Positions 31,575 through 43,107 of a stretch of 46,607 nt of DNA are shown in pieces. The position numbers and the translations under genes are program-made. The notes below the pieces were generated by a model. It was not told the DNA's origin, did not search any database, and saw nothing but the letters and a program-made list of their open reading frames with translations. This DNA comes from Parolsenella massiliensis (lineage in GTDB: Bacteria; Actinomycetota; Coriobacteriia; Coriobacteriales; Atopobiaceae), in assembly GCF_900143685.1 (NCBI RefSeq), contig NZ_LT671675.1, positions 1,962,700 through 2,009,306 on the forward strand. Direction: 5' to 3'. How positions within the stretch are numbered: the stretch's first letter is position 1; each line of letters opens with the position of its first letter.

Positions 31575-33122
31575 ATGGCAACGATCATGGACAGCGTCAT
31601 GAGCTCGGCCAAGGACGACGCGATGGGAGCGCGGGAGGCGCTGGAGGGTTGCATCATGGCCCTCGACGCCGGCACGACGAGCGTTCGCGCCATTCTCTTT
31701 GACGAGTACGGCCACAAGGTCGCCGTGGCTCAGCGCCCGCTCACCATGCGCTACCCGCATCCCGGGTGGGTTGAGCAGGACCCGGTCGAGATTCTCTCGG
31801 CGCAGGTGGCCTGCATGATCGAGGTCCAGTTCAAGAGCGGCATCCACTCGGACCGCATCCACGCCATCGGCATCACCAACCAGCGTGAGACGGTCATCGT
31901 GTGGGACCGCCAGACCGGCCAGCCCATCTACGACGCGGTCGTCTGGCAGTGCCGCCGCACGGCTGACGCTGTCGCCGAAATCGTCGAGGACGGCTACGGC
32001 GACCTCATCCGCGAGCGGACGGGCCTCGTGCCCGACGCGTACTTCTCGGCCACGAAGATCGCCTGGATTCTCGACAACGTCGAGGGCGCCCGAGAGATGG
32101 CAAACGCCGGCGAGCTCATGTGCGGCACGGTCGACACGTGGCTCATCTACAACCTCACGCGCGGCAAGGTGCACGCCACGGACTACACGAACGCAAGTCG
32201 CACCATGCTCTTCGACATCCATCGGCTCGACTGGGACGACGACCTGTGCGAGATATTCCGCGTGCCGCGCTCCATGCTTCCCGAGGCCAGGCCATCGTCG
32301 GGCTCCTTTGGCGAGGTGAGCCCCGACATCATGCGCAACCACCCGCGCATCACGGGCGTGGCGGGAGACCAACAGGCCTCCTTGATCGGCCACTGCTGCT
32401 TTGCGCCGGGAAGCGTCAAGAACACGTACGGCACCGGCTGCTTCATGCTCATGAACCTGGGGCCCAAGCCCGTCATGTCGAGCAACGGCCTCGTCACCAC
32501 CATCGGCATTGCCGAGGGCGGGCGCGTGGACTACGCGCTCGAGGGCTCCGTCTTCCAGGCCGGCTCGGTCATCCAGTGGCTTCGCGACGGCCTGCGACTC
32601 ATCGACGACGCGGCCCAGACCGCAAAGATCGCGAGCTCGGTGCCAGACACGGACGGCTGCTACGTGGTCCCCGCCTTCACGGGCCTGGGCGCGCCCTGGT
32701 GGCGCTCGGACGCGCGTGGCGTCATCGCCGGCATCACGCGCGGTACCGACCGCGCCCGTCTCGTCCGCGCCGCCTGCGAGTCCATGGCCTACCAGACCTA
32801 CGACGTCCTCAAAGCCATGGAGGCGGACTCTGGCAGGAGCCTCTCCTCGCTCAACGTCGACGGCGGGGCGGCCAACAACCCCTTCATCATGCAGTTCCAG
32901 GCAGACCTTCTCGGCATGAACGTCGTTCGGGCGGCGTCGGCCGAGACCACGGCGCTGGGCGCGGCGTACCTGGCAGGCCTTGCCTGCGGCTTCTGGGCAG
33001 ACAGGGACGAGCTCGCCGGCCTCGCGGAGGACGAGAAGACCTACGCGCCCAACATGAGCCCCGAGCGCGCCGCCGCGCTTCTCGAGGGCTGGCACGAGGC
33101 TGTGCGTCGCACGCTTGCGTAG
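31575..33122 (+). CDS. glpK: Glycerol kinase
   Basis: FGGY-family kinase that converts glycerol and ATP to glycerol 3-phosphate for glycolysis and lipid synthesis. The 515-residue protein contains ALDAGTTSVRAILFD (phosphate 1), WVEQDPVEI, GITNQRETVIVWDRQTG, CGTVDTWLIYNLT, GVAGDQQASLIGHCCF and KNTYGTGCFMLMN (phosphate 2). The C-terminal signature is NVDGGAANNPFIMQFQADLLG. About 25 residues precede the usual start, so the N-terminus is slightly long. I chose the ATG with GGGAGG 5 bases upstream. No glpF or glpD is adjacent. Confidence 0.96.
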   Translation: MATIMDSVMSSAKDDAMGAREALEGCIMALDAGTTSVRAILFDEYGHKVAVAQRPLTMRYPHPGWVEQDPVEILSAQVACMIEVQFKSGIHSDRIHAIGITNQRETVIVWDRQTGQPIYDAVVWQCRRTADAVAEIVEDGYGDLIRERTGLVPDAYFSATKIAWILDNVEGAREMANAGELMCGTVDTWLIYNLTRGKVHATDYTNASRTMLFDIHRLDWDDDLCEIFRVPRSMLPEARPSSGSFGEVSPDIMRNHPRITGVAGDQQASLIGHCCFAPGSVKNTYGTGCFMLMNLGPKPVMSSNGLVTTIGIAEGGRVDYALEGSVFQAGSVIQWLRDGLRLIDDAAQTAKIASSVPDTDGCYVVPAFTGLGAPWWRSDARGVIAGITRGTDRARLVRAACESMAYQTYDVLKAMEADSGRSLSSLNVDGGAANNPFIMQFQADLLGMNVVRAASAETTALGAAYLAGLACGFWADRDELAGLAEDEKTYAPNMSPERAAALLEGWHEAVRRTLA

Positions 33123-33234
33123 GCGCCTGTCCGGCATTTTCCTGCGCTTCTGCCAGGCCGCATCACCGGTGCGCGCCTGCCGCGCTCCGTGGTACGCTTC
33201 TGCCGTCTGATTCGCTTATAGCAAAGGAGCTCAC

Positions 33235-33678
33235 ATGCGCATCGTCGTCGCTTCCGATCACGCTGGCTTCTGCCAGAAGGACGTCATCTGCGACTTCGTC
33301 CGTGGCCTCGGCCACGAGGTCGAGGACCTCGGTCCCGAGACGGCCGGCCGCGTCGACTACCCCGACTTCGCCGACAAGGTCGCCCGCCGCGTCTCCGAGG
33401 GCACCGCGGACCGCGGCATCCTCATCTGCGGCACGGGCATCGGCATGGCCATGACGGCCGACAAGGTGCCCGGCGTGCGTGCCACCGTCGTGCAGACGAA
33501 CAAGTTCGCCGAGCTGTGCCGCGAGCACAACGACTGCAATGTCATCTGCCTGTCCGGCCGCTTCACAGCCCCGATGGACAACTGCGAGTTCGTGAAGACG
33601 TTCCTCACCACGGAGTTCGGCGGTGGCCGCCACACGCAGCGCGTCGCCAAGATCATGGCCGAGGACGAGCGCAAGTAG
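33235..33678 (+). CDS. rpiB: Ribose-5-phosphate isomerase B
   Basis: Interconverts ribose 5-phosphate and ribulose 5-phosphate in the pentose phosphate pathway. The 147 residues match RpiB: MRIVVASDHAGF at the start, VDYPDFADKVA, GILICGTGIGMAMTADKVPGVRA (anion loop and active-site region), EHNDCNVICLSGRF and a terminal FGGGRHTQRVAKI. RpiB proteins use a Cys in the ICGTG motif as the base, and it is present. ATG start with AAAGGAG 5 bases upstream. It lies 85 bases before upp, and both feed or consume PRPP-linked metabolites. Confidence 0.95.
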   Translation: MRIVVASDHAGFCQKDVICDFVRGLGHEVEDLGPETAGRVDYPDFADKVARRVSEGTADRGILICGTGIGMAMTADKVPGVRATVVQTNKFAELCREHNDCNVICLSGRFTAPMDNCEFVKTFLTTEFGGGRHTQRVAKIMAEDERK

Positions 33679-33718
33679 TTGCGTCAGGCGAGGAGGCCCT
33701 CGCCAACCATGAAATGCC

Positions 33719-33745
33719 GGGGCCGCTGCCGCAGGTGGCGGCCCC
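33719..33745 (+). terminator. Hairpin between rpiB and upp
   Basis: GGGGCCGC pairs with GCGGCCCC around an 11-base loop. It ends 7 bases before the AGAGGAG of upp, and no T-run follows. It may partly terminate rpiB mRNA or set the 5' end of a processed upp mRNA. A smaller hairpin (GGCGAG...CTCGCC, about 33687-33704) precedes it. Confidence 0.4.
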
Positions 33746-33763
33746 ACTCATAGAGGAGCAGCG

Positions 33764-34432
33764 ATGGCAAACGCCAACAACCTAGGGCTGACGCCCGAGC
33801 AGCTCGCCCGCCTCACGGTGGTCGACCACCCGCTCGTGCAGCACAAGCTCTCTATCATGCGAGACGAGCAGACCGGCACAAAGCAGTTCCGCGACCTCGT
33901 TCGCGAGCTCGCGCTGTTTGAGGGCTACGAGGCCACGCGTGACTTCGAGCTCGAGCCGATGCAGGTCAAGACGCCCCTCGAGGAGTGCACCTGCCAGCGT
34001 CTCGCCGGCAAGAAGGTTGCCATCGTGCCCATCCTCCGCGCCGGCCTCGGCATGGTGGACGGAATCCTTGACCTCATCCCGGCCGCCCGCGTGGGCCACG
34101 TGGGCATGGAGCGCGACCCCAAGACCCACGAGCCGCACGAGTACTACTGCAAGCTCCCGCCCGACGTGGAGCAGCGCACCTGCCTCATCGTCGACCCGAT
34201 GCTTGCCACCGGCGGCTCTGCCACCGCGGCCATCCAGTATCTTCGTGATGCCGGCGTCCGCGACATCCGCCTGCTCGTGCTCGTGGCGGCGCCCGAGGGC
34301 GTGCGTGCCGTGCTCGAGTACGACCGCGACGTTCGCCTGTATACGTGCGCGCTCGACCGCGAGCTCAACGATCACGCCTACATCCTGCCCGGCCTCGGCG
34401 ACGCCGGCGACCGCATCTTTGGCACGAGATAG
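33764..34432 (+). CDS. upp: Uracil phosphoribosyltransferase
   Basis: Salvages uracil with PRPP to UMP. The 222 residues contain [25 protein letters not shown] (N-terminal signature), [31 protein letters not shown], the PRPP-binding [16 protein letters not shown] and the C-terminal [19 protein letters not shown]. All match bacterial Upp, with a normal length near 210. ATG start with AGAGGAG 6 bases upstream. Upp directly precedes the ATP synthase operon in many Gram-positive genomes, and here the small membrane gene starts 2 bases after its stop. Confidence 0.96.
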   Translation: MANANNLGLTPEQLARLTVVDHPLVQHKLSIMRDEQTGTKQFRDLVRELALFEGYEATRDFELEPMQVKTPLEECTCQRLAGKKVAIVPILRAGLGMVDGILDLIPAARVGHVGMERDPKTHEPHEYYCKLPPDVEQRTCLIVDPMLATGGSATAAIQYLRDAGVRDIRLLVLVAAPEGVRAVLEYDRDVRLYTCALDRELNDHAYILPGLGDAGDRIFGTR

Positions 34433-34433
34433 C

Positions 34434-34712
34434 ATGGCCGCGCAAATCCTGTTGGGCGTCGTCCTCGGCCTTGCCGGGGCGGCGCCCTTCTCCGTCGCCC
34501 TCGCCCGTACGGTGGCGCGCGGCCCGAAGGGCCCCGGGGTTCGCAGCGGGCTCGTCTGCATCGTGGTCTCGGCGCTCATCGTTCTCGTGGGGATGGCGCT
34601 CGTCCATCGTCTGTGGGCAGAGGCGTTCGTGCCCGTATCCGTCTCGGCGGTGCTCGCCATGCTCGCGGCGGTCACAGCGCTGGTGCTCGTGACGTGGCAC
34701 AGGCTTTCCTAG
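34434..34712 (+). CDS. Small membrane protein in the AtpI position
   Basis: A 92-residue hydrophobic protein with three predicted helices (about 3-20, 38-57 and 66-87) joined by short basic loops. No clear family signature is visible. Its place between upp and atpB is where atpI, a small membrane protein helping assembly of the c-ring or Mg uptake, is normally found, so an AtpI analogue is the likeliest reading. ATG start one base after the upp stop (TAG-C-ATG), implying coupled translation with upp. A 330-bp leader separates it from atpB. Confidence 0.65.
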   Translation: MAAQILLGVVLGLAGAAPFSVALARTVARGPKGPGVRSGLVCIVVSALIVLVGMALVHRLWAEAFVPVSVSAVLAMLAAVTALVLVTWHRLS

Positions 34713-35042
34713 TCGTTTGACGGGTCGCTCCGGCAATTCCGCGGACGCAACAAAAATTTCGGCAAGCGTGCGCATGCGCGGTAGCTCGCACTTTACAGGT
34801 TATGGAAATAAACAGGTCAAAGGATAGAAAAGAGTTCTTACTCCTCGAATCCGGAAGTGCTAGTATCGCCATTCGGATTTAGAAGAAGGGCGCAAATCCA
34901 GGCCGGACTAGCGCCCTCGAACTCGGGGTAGAAACCTCCCACAAAGGGGTAGAATCCCTGACGCCGCAGCGGCCTCATCCGGGTCGGCGCGGAAACGAGC
35001 GGCCGATCCCCGGCCGCCGCGGGGCAAGCGAAAGGACGATGC
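34713..35042 (+). promoter_or_regulatory. Promoter and leader region of the ATP synthase operon
   Basis: 330 bp without a gene. The first half is AT-rich and holds TGC-TAGTAT (34858-34866), an extended -10 that is the best promoter candidate, about 175 bases before atpB; a -35-like TTACTC lies 17 bp upstream. The transcribed part contains a hairpin GGGCGC...GCGCCC (about 34888-34916) and two direct copies of GGGGTAGAA at 34926-34934 and 34946-34954, 20 bp apart. A long GC-rich stretch follows before AAAGGA and atpB. A structured leader is likely; no known riboswitch was recognised. Confidence 0.45.
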
Positions 35043-35846
35043 ATGTCTCCACTAGACAAGCTTCCCGAGGAGATTGACTCTCTTCTCGACAGCTTCATGT
35101 CCCACGCCATCGTGGGCAACACCACGGTCGGCCTCACCACGTACACGTTCTGGCTGGCGGTCGCGCTCATCCTGATGCTCGTCGTGCTCTTCGCGTTCAA
35201 GAAGAAGCAGTCTGCGAGCCTCGTGCCGCAGGGCCTGTTCGTGAACGGCGTCGAGTACGTCGTCGAGTTCGTGCGCGATGACATGGTGAAGTCCATCGTG
35301 GGCGAGAAGACCTGGAAGAAGCACTTCCCGTTCCTTGCCGCGCTGTTCTTCTTCATCTGCGCCAACTCCATCATCGGCGTCATCCCCGGCTGCCACCCCG
35401 GCACCGGCACCATCGGCGTCACCGCGGCTCTCGCCCTGTGCTCGTTCATCTACTTCATCGTGGTGGGCTGCAAGCGCCTGGGCCCCATCGGCTACATCAA
35501 GAGCCTCGCGCCGGAGGGCGTCGCGTTCCCCATCAACATCCTCGTGTGGGTCATCGAGCTGTTCTCGACGTTCCTGCGACTCATCACGCTCGCCGTCCGA
35601 CTCTTCTGCAACATGTTCGCCGGCCACGTGGTCATGGGTGCCTTCGCCATCCTCGCGTCGCTGTTCTTCGAGCCGCTGCTGCAGGGCTTCTCGGTCGTGG
35701 CGCTCGGCCAGGCTGGCGCCTCGGTGTTCTGGGTGGCCATCCTCATCGTCATCTACCTCGTGGAGATCATGGTCGGCATCATTCAGGCCTACGTCTTCAC
35801 GCTGCTCTCCGCCGTCTACATCCAGCTCGCCGAAAACGGCGACTAG
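35043..35846 (+). CDS. atpB: ATP synthase F0 subunit a
   Basis: Membrane stator subunit forming the two ion half-channels next to the c-ring. The 267-residue protein has five to six helices. The essential arginine is in STFLRLITLAVRLFCNMFAGHVV, the family's most conserved segment. The C-terminal helix region QAYVFTLLSAVYIQLA is also typical. Start at ATG with AAAGGA 6 bases upstream. First gene of atpB-E-F-H-A-G-D-C, the standard bacterial order. Confidence 0.96.
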   Translation: MSPLDKLPEEIDSLLDSFMSHAIVGNTTVGLTTYTFWLAVALILMLVVLFAFKKKQSASLVPQGLFVNGVEYVVEFVRDDMVKSIVGEKTWKKHFPFLAALFFFICANSIIGVIPGCHPGTGTIGVTAALALCSFIYFIVVGCKRLGPIGYIKSLAPEGVAFPINILVWVIELFSTFLRLITLAVRLFCNMFAGHVVMGAFAILASLFFEPLLQGFSVVALGQAGASVFWVAILIVIYLVEIMVGIIQAYVFTLLSAVYIQLAENGD

Positions 35847-35884
35847 GACGGTCGCGGCCACGTGCCGCATTCGTTTGGCATCGA

Positions 35885-35949
35885 GCGGGCTTGCCCGCCT
35901 GTGCATAGATATGGCTCACGAATCGCCCGAGGAACAAGATGTCGGGCGA
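35885..35949 (+). promoter_or_regulatory. Two hairpins in the atpB-atpE gap
   Basis: GCGGGC-TT-GCCCGC (35885-35898) and TCGCCCGA...TCGGGCGA (35923-35949, 11-base loop) precede the AAAGGAGG of atpE. The second ends 6 bases before it. Stems in this gap are known in other bacteria to stabilise and boost translation of subunit c, which is needed in about tenfold excess. The role here is inferred. Confidence 0.5.
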
Positions 35950-35966
35950 CTAACAAAGGAGGAATC

Positions 35967-36158
35967 GTGGGAGCTATCGGTTATGGTCTTGGTGTTATCG
36001 GCGCCGGCATCGGCATTGGTCTTGCGGCTTATGGCGCCACGTCGGCCATCGCGCGCCAGCCTGAGATGCAGAGCCGTCTGTTCACGGTCTTCATCCTGGG
36101 CTCCGCATTCGTCGAGGCCCTCGCACTCATCGGCTTCGTCGTTACGCTGATCGCCTAA
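35967..36158 (+). CDS. atpE: ATP synthase F0 subunit c
   Basis: Proteolipid that forms the rotating ring, 63 residues, two transmembrane helices joined by the polar RQPE loop. Helix 1 has the Gly-rich packing motif [15 protein letters not shown]. The ion-binding carboxylate is Glu in [13 protein letters not shown]. It lacks the helix-1 Gln and the Ser/Thr after Glu that mark sodium-dependent rings, so proton coupling is more likely. It begins at GTG with a very strong AGGAGG 4 bases upstream, and is one of the shortest versions of the family. Confidence 0.93.
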   Translation: MGAIGYGLGVIGAGIGIGLAAYGATSAIARQPEMQSRLFTVFILGSAFVEALALIGFVVTLIA

Positions 36159-36195
36159 GGTCACGTAGACGTCGAACAGCTGAGTGGAGGCACGA

Positions 36196-36798
36196 ATGAA
36201 CAGCAACACTAAGAGGCTTGGGTTCGCAGGTGGCATCGCCGCCCTTGCTGCCCTCGTCCCGACGCCCGCATTCGCGGAGGCGCCGAGCGGTGCCGACCTT
36301 CTGCTTCCCAAGATGGCGGAGTTCATCCCCGCCCTCATCGCCTTCCTCGTCATCTGGTTCGTGCTCGCCAAGCTCGCTTGGCCCTCGATCCTGGGCATGA
36401 TGGAGAAGCGCCAGCAGAAGATCCAGGAGGACCTGGACGCCGCGGCCAACGAGAAGGTTGCCGCCGAGAAGGAGCACCGCGAGTACCAGGCGCAGATCGC
36501 CGAGGCCCGTCACGAGGCCGACGAGATCGTCGCCAAGGCCAAGCGTGAGGCCGAGGCCGAGCGCTCTCGCATCCTTGCCAAGGCGCAGGAGGACGCGGCC
36601 GCCACGGTCGCCAAGGCGCACGACGCCGTCAGCTCCGAGCGTCGCAAGGCCATGATCGAGCTCTCGAGCTCCGTCGTCGACCTGTCCGTCGAGATTGCCA
36701 GCAAGATCATTGGCAACGACCTCAGCGAGGAGGACCAGCGCAAGCTGGCCGAGAAGTATCTCGCGGAAGTGGGCACCGGTCATGACAACGAAGCGTAG
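36196..36798 (+). CDS. atpF: ATP synthase F0 subunit b, with N-terminal signal-like segment
   Basis: Peripheral-stalk subunit, 200 residues. The usual membrane anchor is at about 42-62 (FIPALIAFLVIWFVLAKLAW), followed by a long charged coiled coil (65-165) rich in Ala, Glu and Lys. Unusually, the anchor is preceded by a second hydrophobic stretch with a basic start and an Ala-x-Ala end (KRLGFAGGIAALAALVPTPAFA), which looks like a cleavable signal peptide. ATG start with GTGGAGG 6 bases upstream. Overlaps atpH by 17 bases. Confidence 0.94.
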   Translation: MNSNTKRLGFAGGIAALAALVPTPAFAEAPSGADLLLPKMAEFIPALIAFLVIWFVLAKLAWPSILGMMEKRQQKIQEDLDAAANEKVAAEKEHREYQAQIAEARHEADEIVAKAKREAEAERSRILAKAQEDAAATVAKAHDAVSSERRKAMIELSSSVVDLSVEIASKIIGNDLSEEDQRKLAEKYLAEVGTGHDNEA

Positions 36799-37252
36799 CG
36801 ATCAGGAGAAGTCCGAGAAGTACGCTCGCGCGCTCATCGACGCCGCGCGTCAGGAGGGCAGGGCCAACAAGGACCTGGTCCAGTGGAACCACGCCCTCAA
36901 GTTCTCGCCCGAGGTCCTCGAGACCCTCGCTGCCATGCGCACCGAGGACGACCTCAACCTCGTCGGTGACGTCGCTCGCACGTACAAGGAGATTCTCGAC
37001 AGCGAGGACAAGACCGTCTCCGTCACGGTGACGACTGCCGTCCCGCTGGACGACGACCTTCGCGAGAAGGTCATTGCCAAGGCCGAGAAGGACCTGAACG
37101 CCCCGGTGTACCTGGTAGAGCGCGTCGATCCGTCCATCATCGGCGGTGTCGTGCTCGAGGCTCGCGGCAATCGCTACGACGCCTCGGTCCGAGCGCAGCT
37201 TGCCAACATCCGCAAGACGCTCTCCTCGACCTTTATTGGAAGTGATGACTAA
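36782..37252 (+). CDS. atpH: ATP synthase F1 subunit delta
   Basis: Connects the top of F1 to the b stalk. The 156 residues are slightly short for the family (about 175-180). The N-terminal helical part begins [16 protein letters not shown]. The C-terminal conserved segment is [35 protein letters not shown], where I-x-G-G is the family hallmark. It starts inside the end of atpF and its stop overlaps the atpA start (TAATG), so translation along the operon is tightly coupled. Confidence 0.94.
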   Translation: MTTKRSDQEKSEKYARALIDAARQEGRANKDLVQWNHALKFSPEVLETLAAMRTEDDLNLVGDVARTYKEILDSEDKTVSVTVTTAVPLDDDLREKVIAKAEKDLNAPVYLVERVDPSIIGGVVLEARGNRYDASVRAQLANIRKTLSSTFIGSDD

Positions 37253-38886
37253 TGGCAGACAAGATCAGCTCCGAGGTGATCATGCGCACGCTGCGCGAGC
37301 AGCTATCGCAGATCAACGCCACGGTTGACGAGCAGGAGGCGTCTGTCGTCACCGAGGTGGGAGACGGCATCGCGCACATCTCCGGCCTCAAGACCGCCAT
37401 GGCCGGCGAGCTGCTCCAGTTCACCAGCTCCACGTCTGGCAAGAGCGTCTACGGCCTGGCCCAGAACCTCGACGAGGCCGAGGTCGGCGCCGTTCTGTTC
37501 GGTGACGTCGACGCCATCAAGGAGGGTGACGAGGTCCGCACCACGGGCCGCGTCATGGACATCCCCGTTGGCCCGGCCATGCTCGGCCGCGTCGTGAACC
37601 CGCTCGGCCAGCCCATCGACGGCCGCGGCCCCATCAACACGACGGCGCGTCGCCCCATCGAGTTCAAGGCCCCTGGCATCATGGAGCGCCAGCCGGTCTG
37701 CGAGCCCGTCCAGACGGGCCTGCTCGCCGTCGACGCCATGGTCCCCATCGGACGTGGCCAGCGTGAGCTCATCATCGGCGACCGCAAGACGGGCAAGACG
37801 GCCATCGCCATCGACGCCATCGTCAACCAGGCCAAGACCGACATGGTCTGCGTCTACGTCGCCATCGGCCAGAAGGCCTCGACGGTCGCCGCCATCAAGG
37901 GCACGCTCAAGGCTCACGGCGTCCTCGACAAGACGATCATCGTTGCCGCCACGGCCGCCGACTCCGCGCCGATGCAGTACATCGCGCCCATGGCCGGTGC
38001 CGCCATCGGCGAGTACTTCATGTACAACGACGCCAACGGCAACCCCGCGGACGCCACGCATCCCGGCGGACACGCCCTCGTCATCTACGACGACCTGTCG
38101 AAGCAGGCCGTGGCCTACCGTCAGATGTCGCTTACGCTGCACCGTCCGCCTGGACGCGAGGCCTACCCTGGCGACATCTTCTACCTGCACTCTCGTCTGC
38201 TCGAGCGTGCCTGCAAGCTCTCCGACGCCAACGGCGGCGGCTCGCTCACGGCACTCCCGATCATCGAGACGCAGGAGGGCGACGTTTCCGCCTACATTCC
38301 GACGAACGTGATTTCGATCACGGACGGCCAGATCTACCTGCAGTCGAACCTGTTCTTCCAGGGTCAGCGCCCGGCTGTCGACGTGGGCATCTCGGTGTCT
38401 CGAGTCGGCGGCGCCGCTCAGCTCAAGGCCATGAAGCAGGTCGCGGGTACGCTGCGCCTGGACCTCGCCAGCTATGCCGAGAAGCAGGCCTTCGCCCAGT
38501 TCGGTTCCGACCTCGACGCCTCCACGCAGTACCAGCTGTCGCACGGCGCCCGTATGACCGAGCTGCTCAAGCAGGGCCGCTACTCCGCGCTTGACGTGGC
38601 AGACCAGATCATCGCCCTGTTCGCGGGCAAGGAGGGCTACCTGGATGACCTCGACGTCGACCAGGTCTGCCCGTTCCGTGATGGCCTCGCCTCCTACATG
38701 CAGGAGCGTCACGACGCGCTTCGCCGCGAGGTTCGTACGAGCAAGATTTCTGACAACACCGCTGAGCGTCTGAAGGGTCACATCGCCAGCTTCAAGAAGC
38801 AGTTCCTCCTCCAGCACCCGAGGAAGGCTGACCTTGAGGCCGAGGCTGCCGTGGCCGCTTCCGCCGACGATCAGGGGAAGGCGTAA
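37252..38886 (+). CDS. atpA: ATP synthase F1 subunit alpha
   Basis: Regulatory nucleotide-binding subunit of the F1 hexamer, 544 residues. Walker A is GDRKTGKT (about 177-184), and the alpha signature [17 protein letters not shown] is at about 378. The catalytic arginine finger region follows (ISVSRVGG). The C-terminus extends about 30 residues beyond the usual end with an Ala/Asp/Glu-rich tail ([20 protein letters not shown]), as in some actinobacteria. ATG overlaps the atpH stop by one base; there is no good ribosome binding site, so coupling is likely. Confidence 0.97.
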   Translation: MADKISSEVIMRTLREQLSQINATVDEQEASVVTEVGDGIAHISGLKTAMAGELLQFTSSTSGKSVYGLAQNLDEAEVGAVLFGDVDAIKEGDEVRTTGRVMDIPVGPAMLGRVVNPLGQPIDGRGPINTTARRPIEFKAPGIMERQPVCEPVQTGLLAVDAMVPIGRGQRELIIGDRKTGKTAIAIDAIVNQAKTDMVCVYVAIGQKASTVAAIKGTLKAHGVLDKTIIVAATAADSAPMQYIAPMAGAAIGEYFMYNDANGNPADATHPGGHALVIYDDLSKQAVAYRQMSLTLHRPPGREAYPGDIFYLHSRLLERACKLSDANGGGSLTALPIIETQEGDVSAYIPTNVISITDGQIYLQSNLFFQGQRPAVDVGISVSRVGGAAQLKAMKQVAGTLRLDLASYAEKQAFAQFGSDLDASTQYQLSHGARMTELLKQGRYSALDVADQIIALFAGKEGYLDDLDVDQVCPFRDGLASYMQERHDALRREVRTSKISDNTAERLKGHIASFKKQFLLQHPRKADLEAEAAVAASADDQGKA

Positions 38887-38897
38887 GGCATCGGCTT

Positions 38898-41293
<2,396 letters not shown>

Positions 41294-41304
41294 GGAAGGC
41301 ACGG

Positions 41305-41733
41305 ATGGCGTATCTAACCTGCAAGTTCGTGAGGCCAGACAAACAGCTGTTCGAGGGCAAGTGCGCCTCGATGACGCTTGTCACCTACTCGGGCGAGCTT
41401 GGCATCCTTCCGGGGCATGCCTCGGAGATCTGCGCCCTGGGCGACGGCGTCGTGCGCATCAAGAACCTCGACGAGGACGGCGGAGACGAGCGTGACGTCG
41501 TGGTCTCCGGCGGCTACGCCGAGATCCGCAACAACGTCGTCGTCATCATCGCCGACCACGCCCGCGCCACGGATGACATCGACGTCGACACGGTTCGCCG
41601 CACGCACGACAAGGCACAGGCCAAGCGCGATGCCCTCCCCGAGGACGATCACCAGCGCGCCTACTACGAGAACAAGATGGCCTGGTGCGATCTGCTTCTC
41701 GAGAAGGCCGGGGCGGCGTCGGCATCCGAGTAG
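41305..41733 (+). CDS. atpC: ATP synthase F1 subunit epsilon
   Basis: Rotor subunit that links gamma to the c-ring and can inhibit ATP hydrolysis, 142 residues. The N-terminal beta-sandwich shows MAYLTCKFVRPDKQLFEGKCASMTLVTYSGELGILPGHASEICALGDGVVRI, matching the family's GElGILPgHap. The C-terminal helical part is short and highly charged. ATG start with GGAAGG 4 bases upstream, 11 bases after atpD. Last gene of the operon; no strong terminator follows before the murA promoter. Confidence 0.94.
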   Translation: MAYLTCKFVRPDKQLFEGKCASMTLVTYSGELGILPGHASEICALGDGVVRIKNLDEDGGDERDVVVSGGYAEIRNNVVVIIADHARATDDIDVDTVRRTHDKAQAKRDALPEDDHQRAYYENKMAWCDLLLEKAGAASASE

Positions 41734-41742
41734 CGGCTCGTC

Positions 41743-41794
41743 TACAATTGAGCATTGGATAGACCTGATGGGCGTCCGGCAACGGGCGCCCATC
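41743..41794 (+). promoter_or_regulatory. murA promoter -10 and leader hairpin
   Basis: TACAAT (41743-41748) is a good -10 just after atpC. Downstream, GATGGGCG pairs with CGCCCATC around a 12-base loop (41767-41794), within the predicted leader and 18 bases before the murA ribosome binding site. The hairpin could end readthrough from the atp operon or affect murA expression. Confidence 0.4.
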
Positions 41795-41824
41795 TTCGCA
41801 TATGCATACAAAACCGGGAGGAAC

Positions 41825-43105
41825 ATGGACGTCATCAAGGTCGAGGGAGGGCTACCCGTCAGCGGAGAGGTCCGCGTGGAGGGTGCCAAGAACTCCGCCC
41901 TCAAGCTCATGGCCGCCACAATCATGGCACCTGGCGTCAACACGCTCACGAACGTGCCCAACATCTCCGACGTGCACGTGATGGGCAAGGTGCTCAAACG
42001 CCTTGGTGCCACCATCGACGTCGTGGACGAGCACACCCTCATCATCGACACCACCAACGTCAGCAAGTGGGAGGCGCCCTATGACCTCGTTGTCAAGATG
42101 CGCGCCTCCACAGCGGTTCTCGGGCCGCTGCTCGCGCGCTTCGGCAAGGCCGTTGTCGCCATGCCGGGTGGCTGCAACCTGGGTGCGCGCAAGATCGACA
42201 TGCACATTCTTGGCCTCGAGGCCCTGGGCGTCCAGTTCGAGACGGCCCACGGCAACATCCACGCCAGCGCGCCCAACGGCATCATCGGAGCCAACGTGAC
42301 GCTCGAGTTCGCGAGCGTTGGCGCCACTGAGAACCTCATCATGGCCTCGGTCCACGCCAAGGGCACCACGACCATCGACAACGCGGCCCGCGAGCCAGAG
42401 ATCGTGGACCTTGCGAACATGCTCAACGAGATGGGCGCAAAGATCCGCGGCGCCGGCACCCCCGTCATCGAGATCGAGGGCGTGTCCGAGCTTCATCCCG
42501 TCACCCATGCCGTCGTGGGAGACCGCATCGAGGCGGGCACGTTCATCGCGGCCGCTGCCATGACGGGCGGCCCCATCCGCGTTGTGGGCTTCAAGCCCGA
42601 GCACCTTGGCCTTGTCCTCAAAAAGTACGAGGCCATGGGCGTCAAGATCGAGCGCGAGGAAGACGGCGTCACTGCCAGCGCGGATGGCCGCCTCAGGTCT
42701 GTGGACATCCAGACGCTTCCCTTCCCGGGATTCCCCACGGACATGCAGGCCCAGACCATGGCGATGCTTGCCCTGGCAGACGGTCAGTGCGTCATCACGG
42801 AGAACATCTTCGAGAACCGCTTCATGTTCGCGAGCGAGATCGCGCGCATGGGCGCCAACATCCGCATCGAGGGGCACCATGCCATCGTGCACGGCGTCGA
42901 GGGTCTCTCCGGCGCCCAGGTTGAGTCGCCTGACCTGCGCGGAGGTGCCGCGCTCGTGCTGAGCGGCCTCGTTGCGGAGGGCGAGACCACGGTCTCGGCC
43001 ATCCACCACATCGAGCGTGGCTACGAGCACTTTGTCGACAAGCTCTGCGCGCTCGGGGCGCACGTGTGGAGGGACACCATTCCCGATGCCGTCGACGAGG
43101 ACTAG
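41825..43105 (+). CDS. murA: UDP-N-acetylglucosamine 1-carboxyvinyltransferase
   Basis: First committed step of peptidoglycan synthesis: transfers enolpyruvate from PEP to UDP-GlcNAc. The 426 residues match MurA in length. Visible are GAKNSALKLMAA at the N-terminus, the active-site loop MPGGCNLGARKID with the nucleophilic Cys at about 116 (the fosfomycin target, usually PGGCAIGxRPVD), and FPTDMQAQ and ENIFENRFMFASEI. An intact Cys predicts fosfomycin sensitivity at the enzyme level. ATG start with GGGAGGA 4 bases upstream. Its presence directly after atpC is common in Gram-positive bacteria. Confidence 0.96.
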   Translation: MDVIKVEGGLPVSGEVRVEGAKNSALKLMAATIMAPGVNTLTNVPNISDVHVMGKVLKRLGATIDVVDEHTLIIDTTNVSKWEAPYDLVVKMRASTAVLGPLLARFGKAVVAMPGGCNLGARKIDMHILGLEALGVQFETAHGNIHASAPNGIIGANVTLEFASVGATENLIMASVHAKGTTTIDNAAREPEIVDLANMLNEMGAKIRGAGTPVIEIEGVSELHPVTHAVVGDRIEAGTFIAAAAMTGGPIRVVGFKPEHLGLVLKKYEAMGVKIEREEDGVTASADGRLRSVDIQTLPFPGFPTDMQAQTMAMLALADGQCVITENIFENRFMFASEIARMGANIRIEGHHAIVHGVEGLSGAQVESPDLRGGAALVLSGLVAEGETTVSAIHHIERGYEHFVDKLCALGAHVWRDTIPDAVDED

Positions 43106-43107
43106 CC

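Noticed and set aside
29994-33137. Minus-strand open frame of about 1050 codons opposite prmC-tsaC and glpK
   Set aside because: Same reason: an antisense shadow of two well-supported genes, without any recognisable domain.
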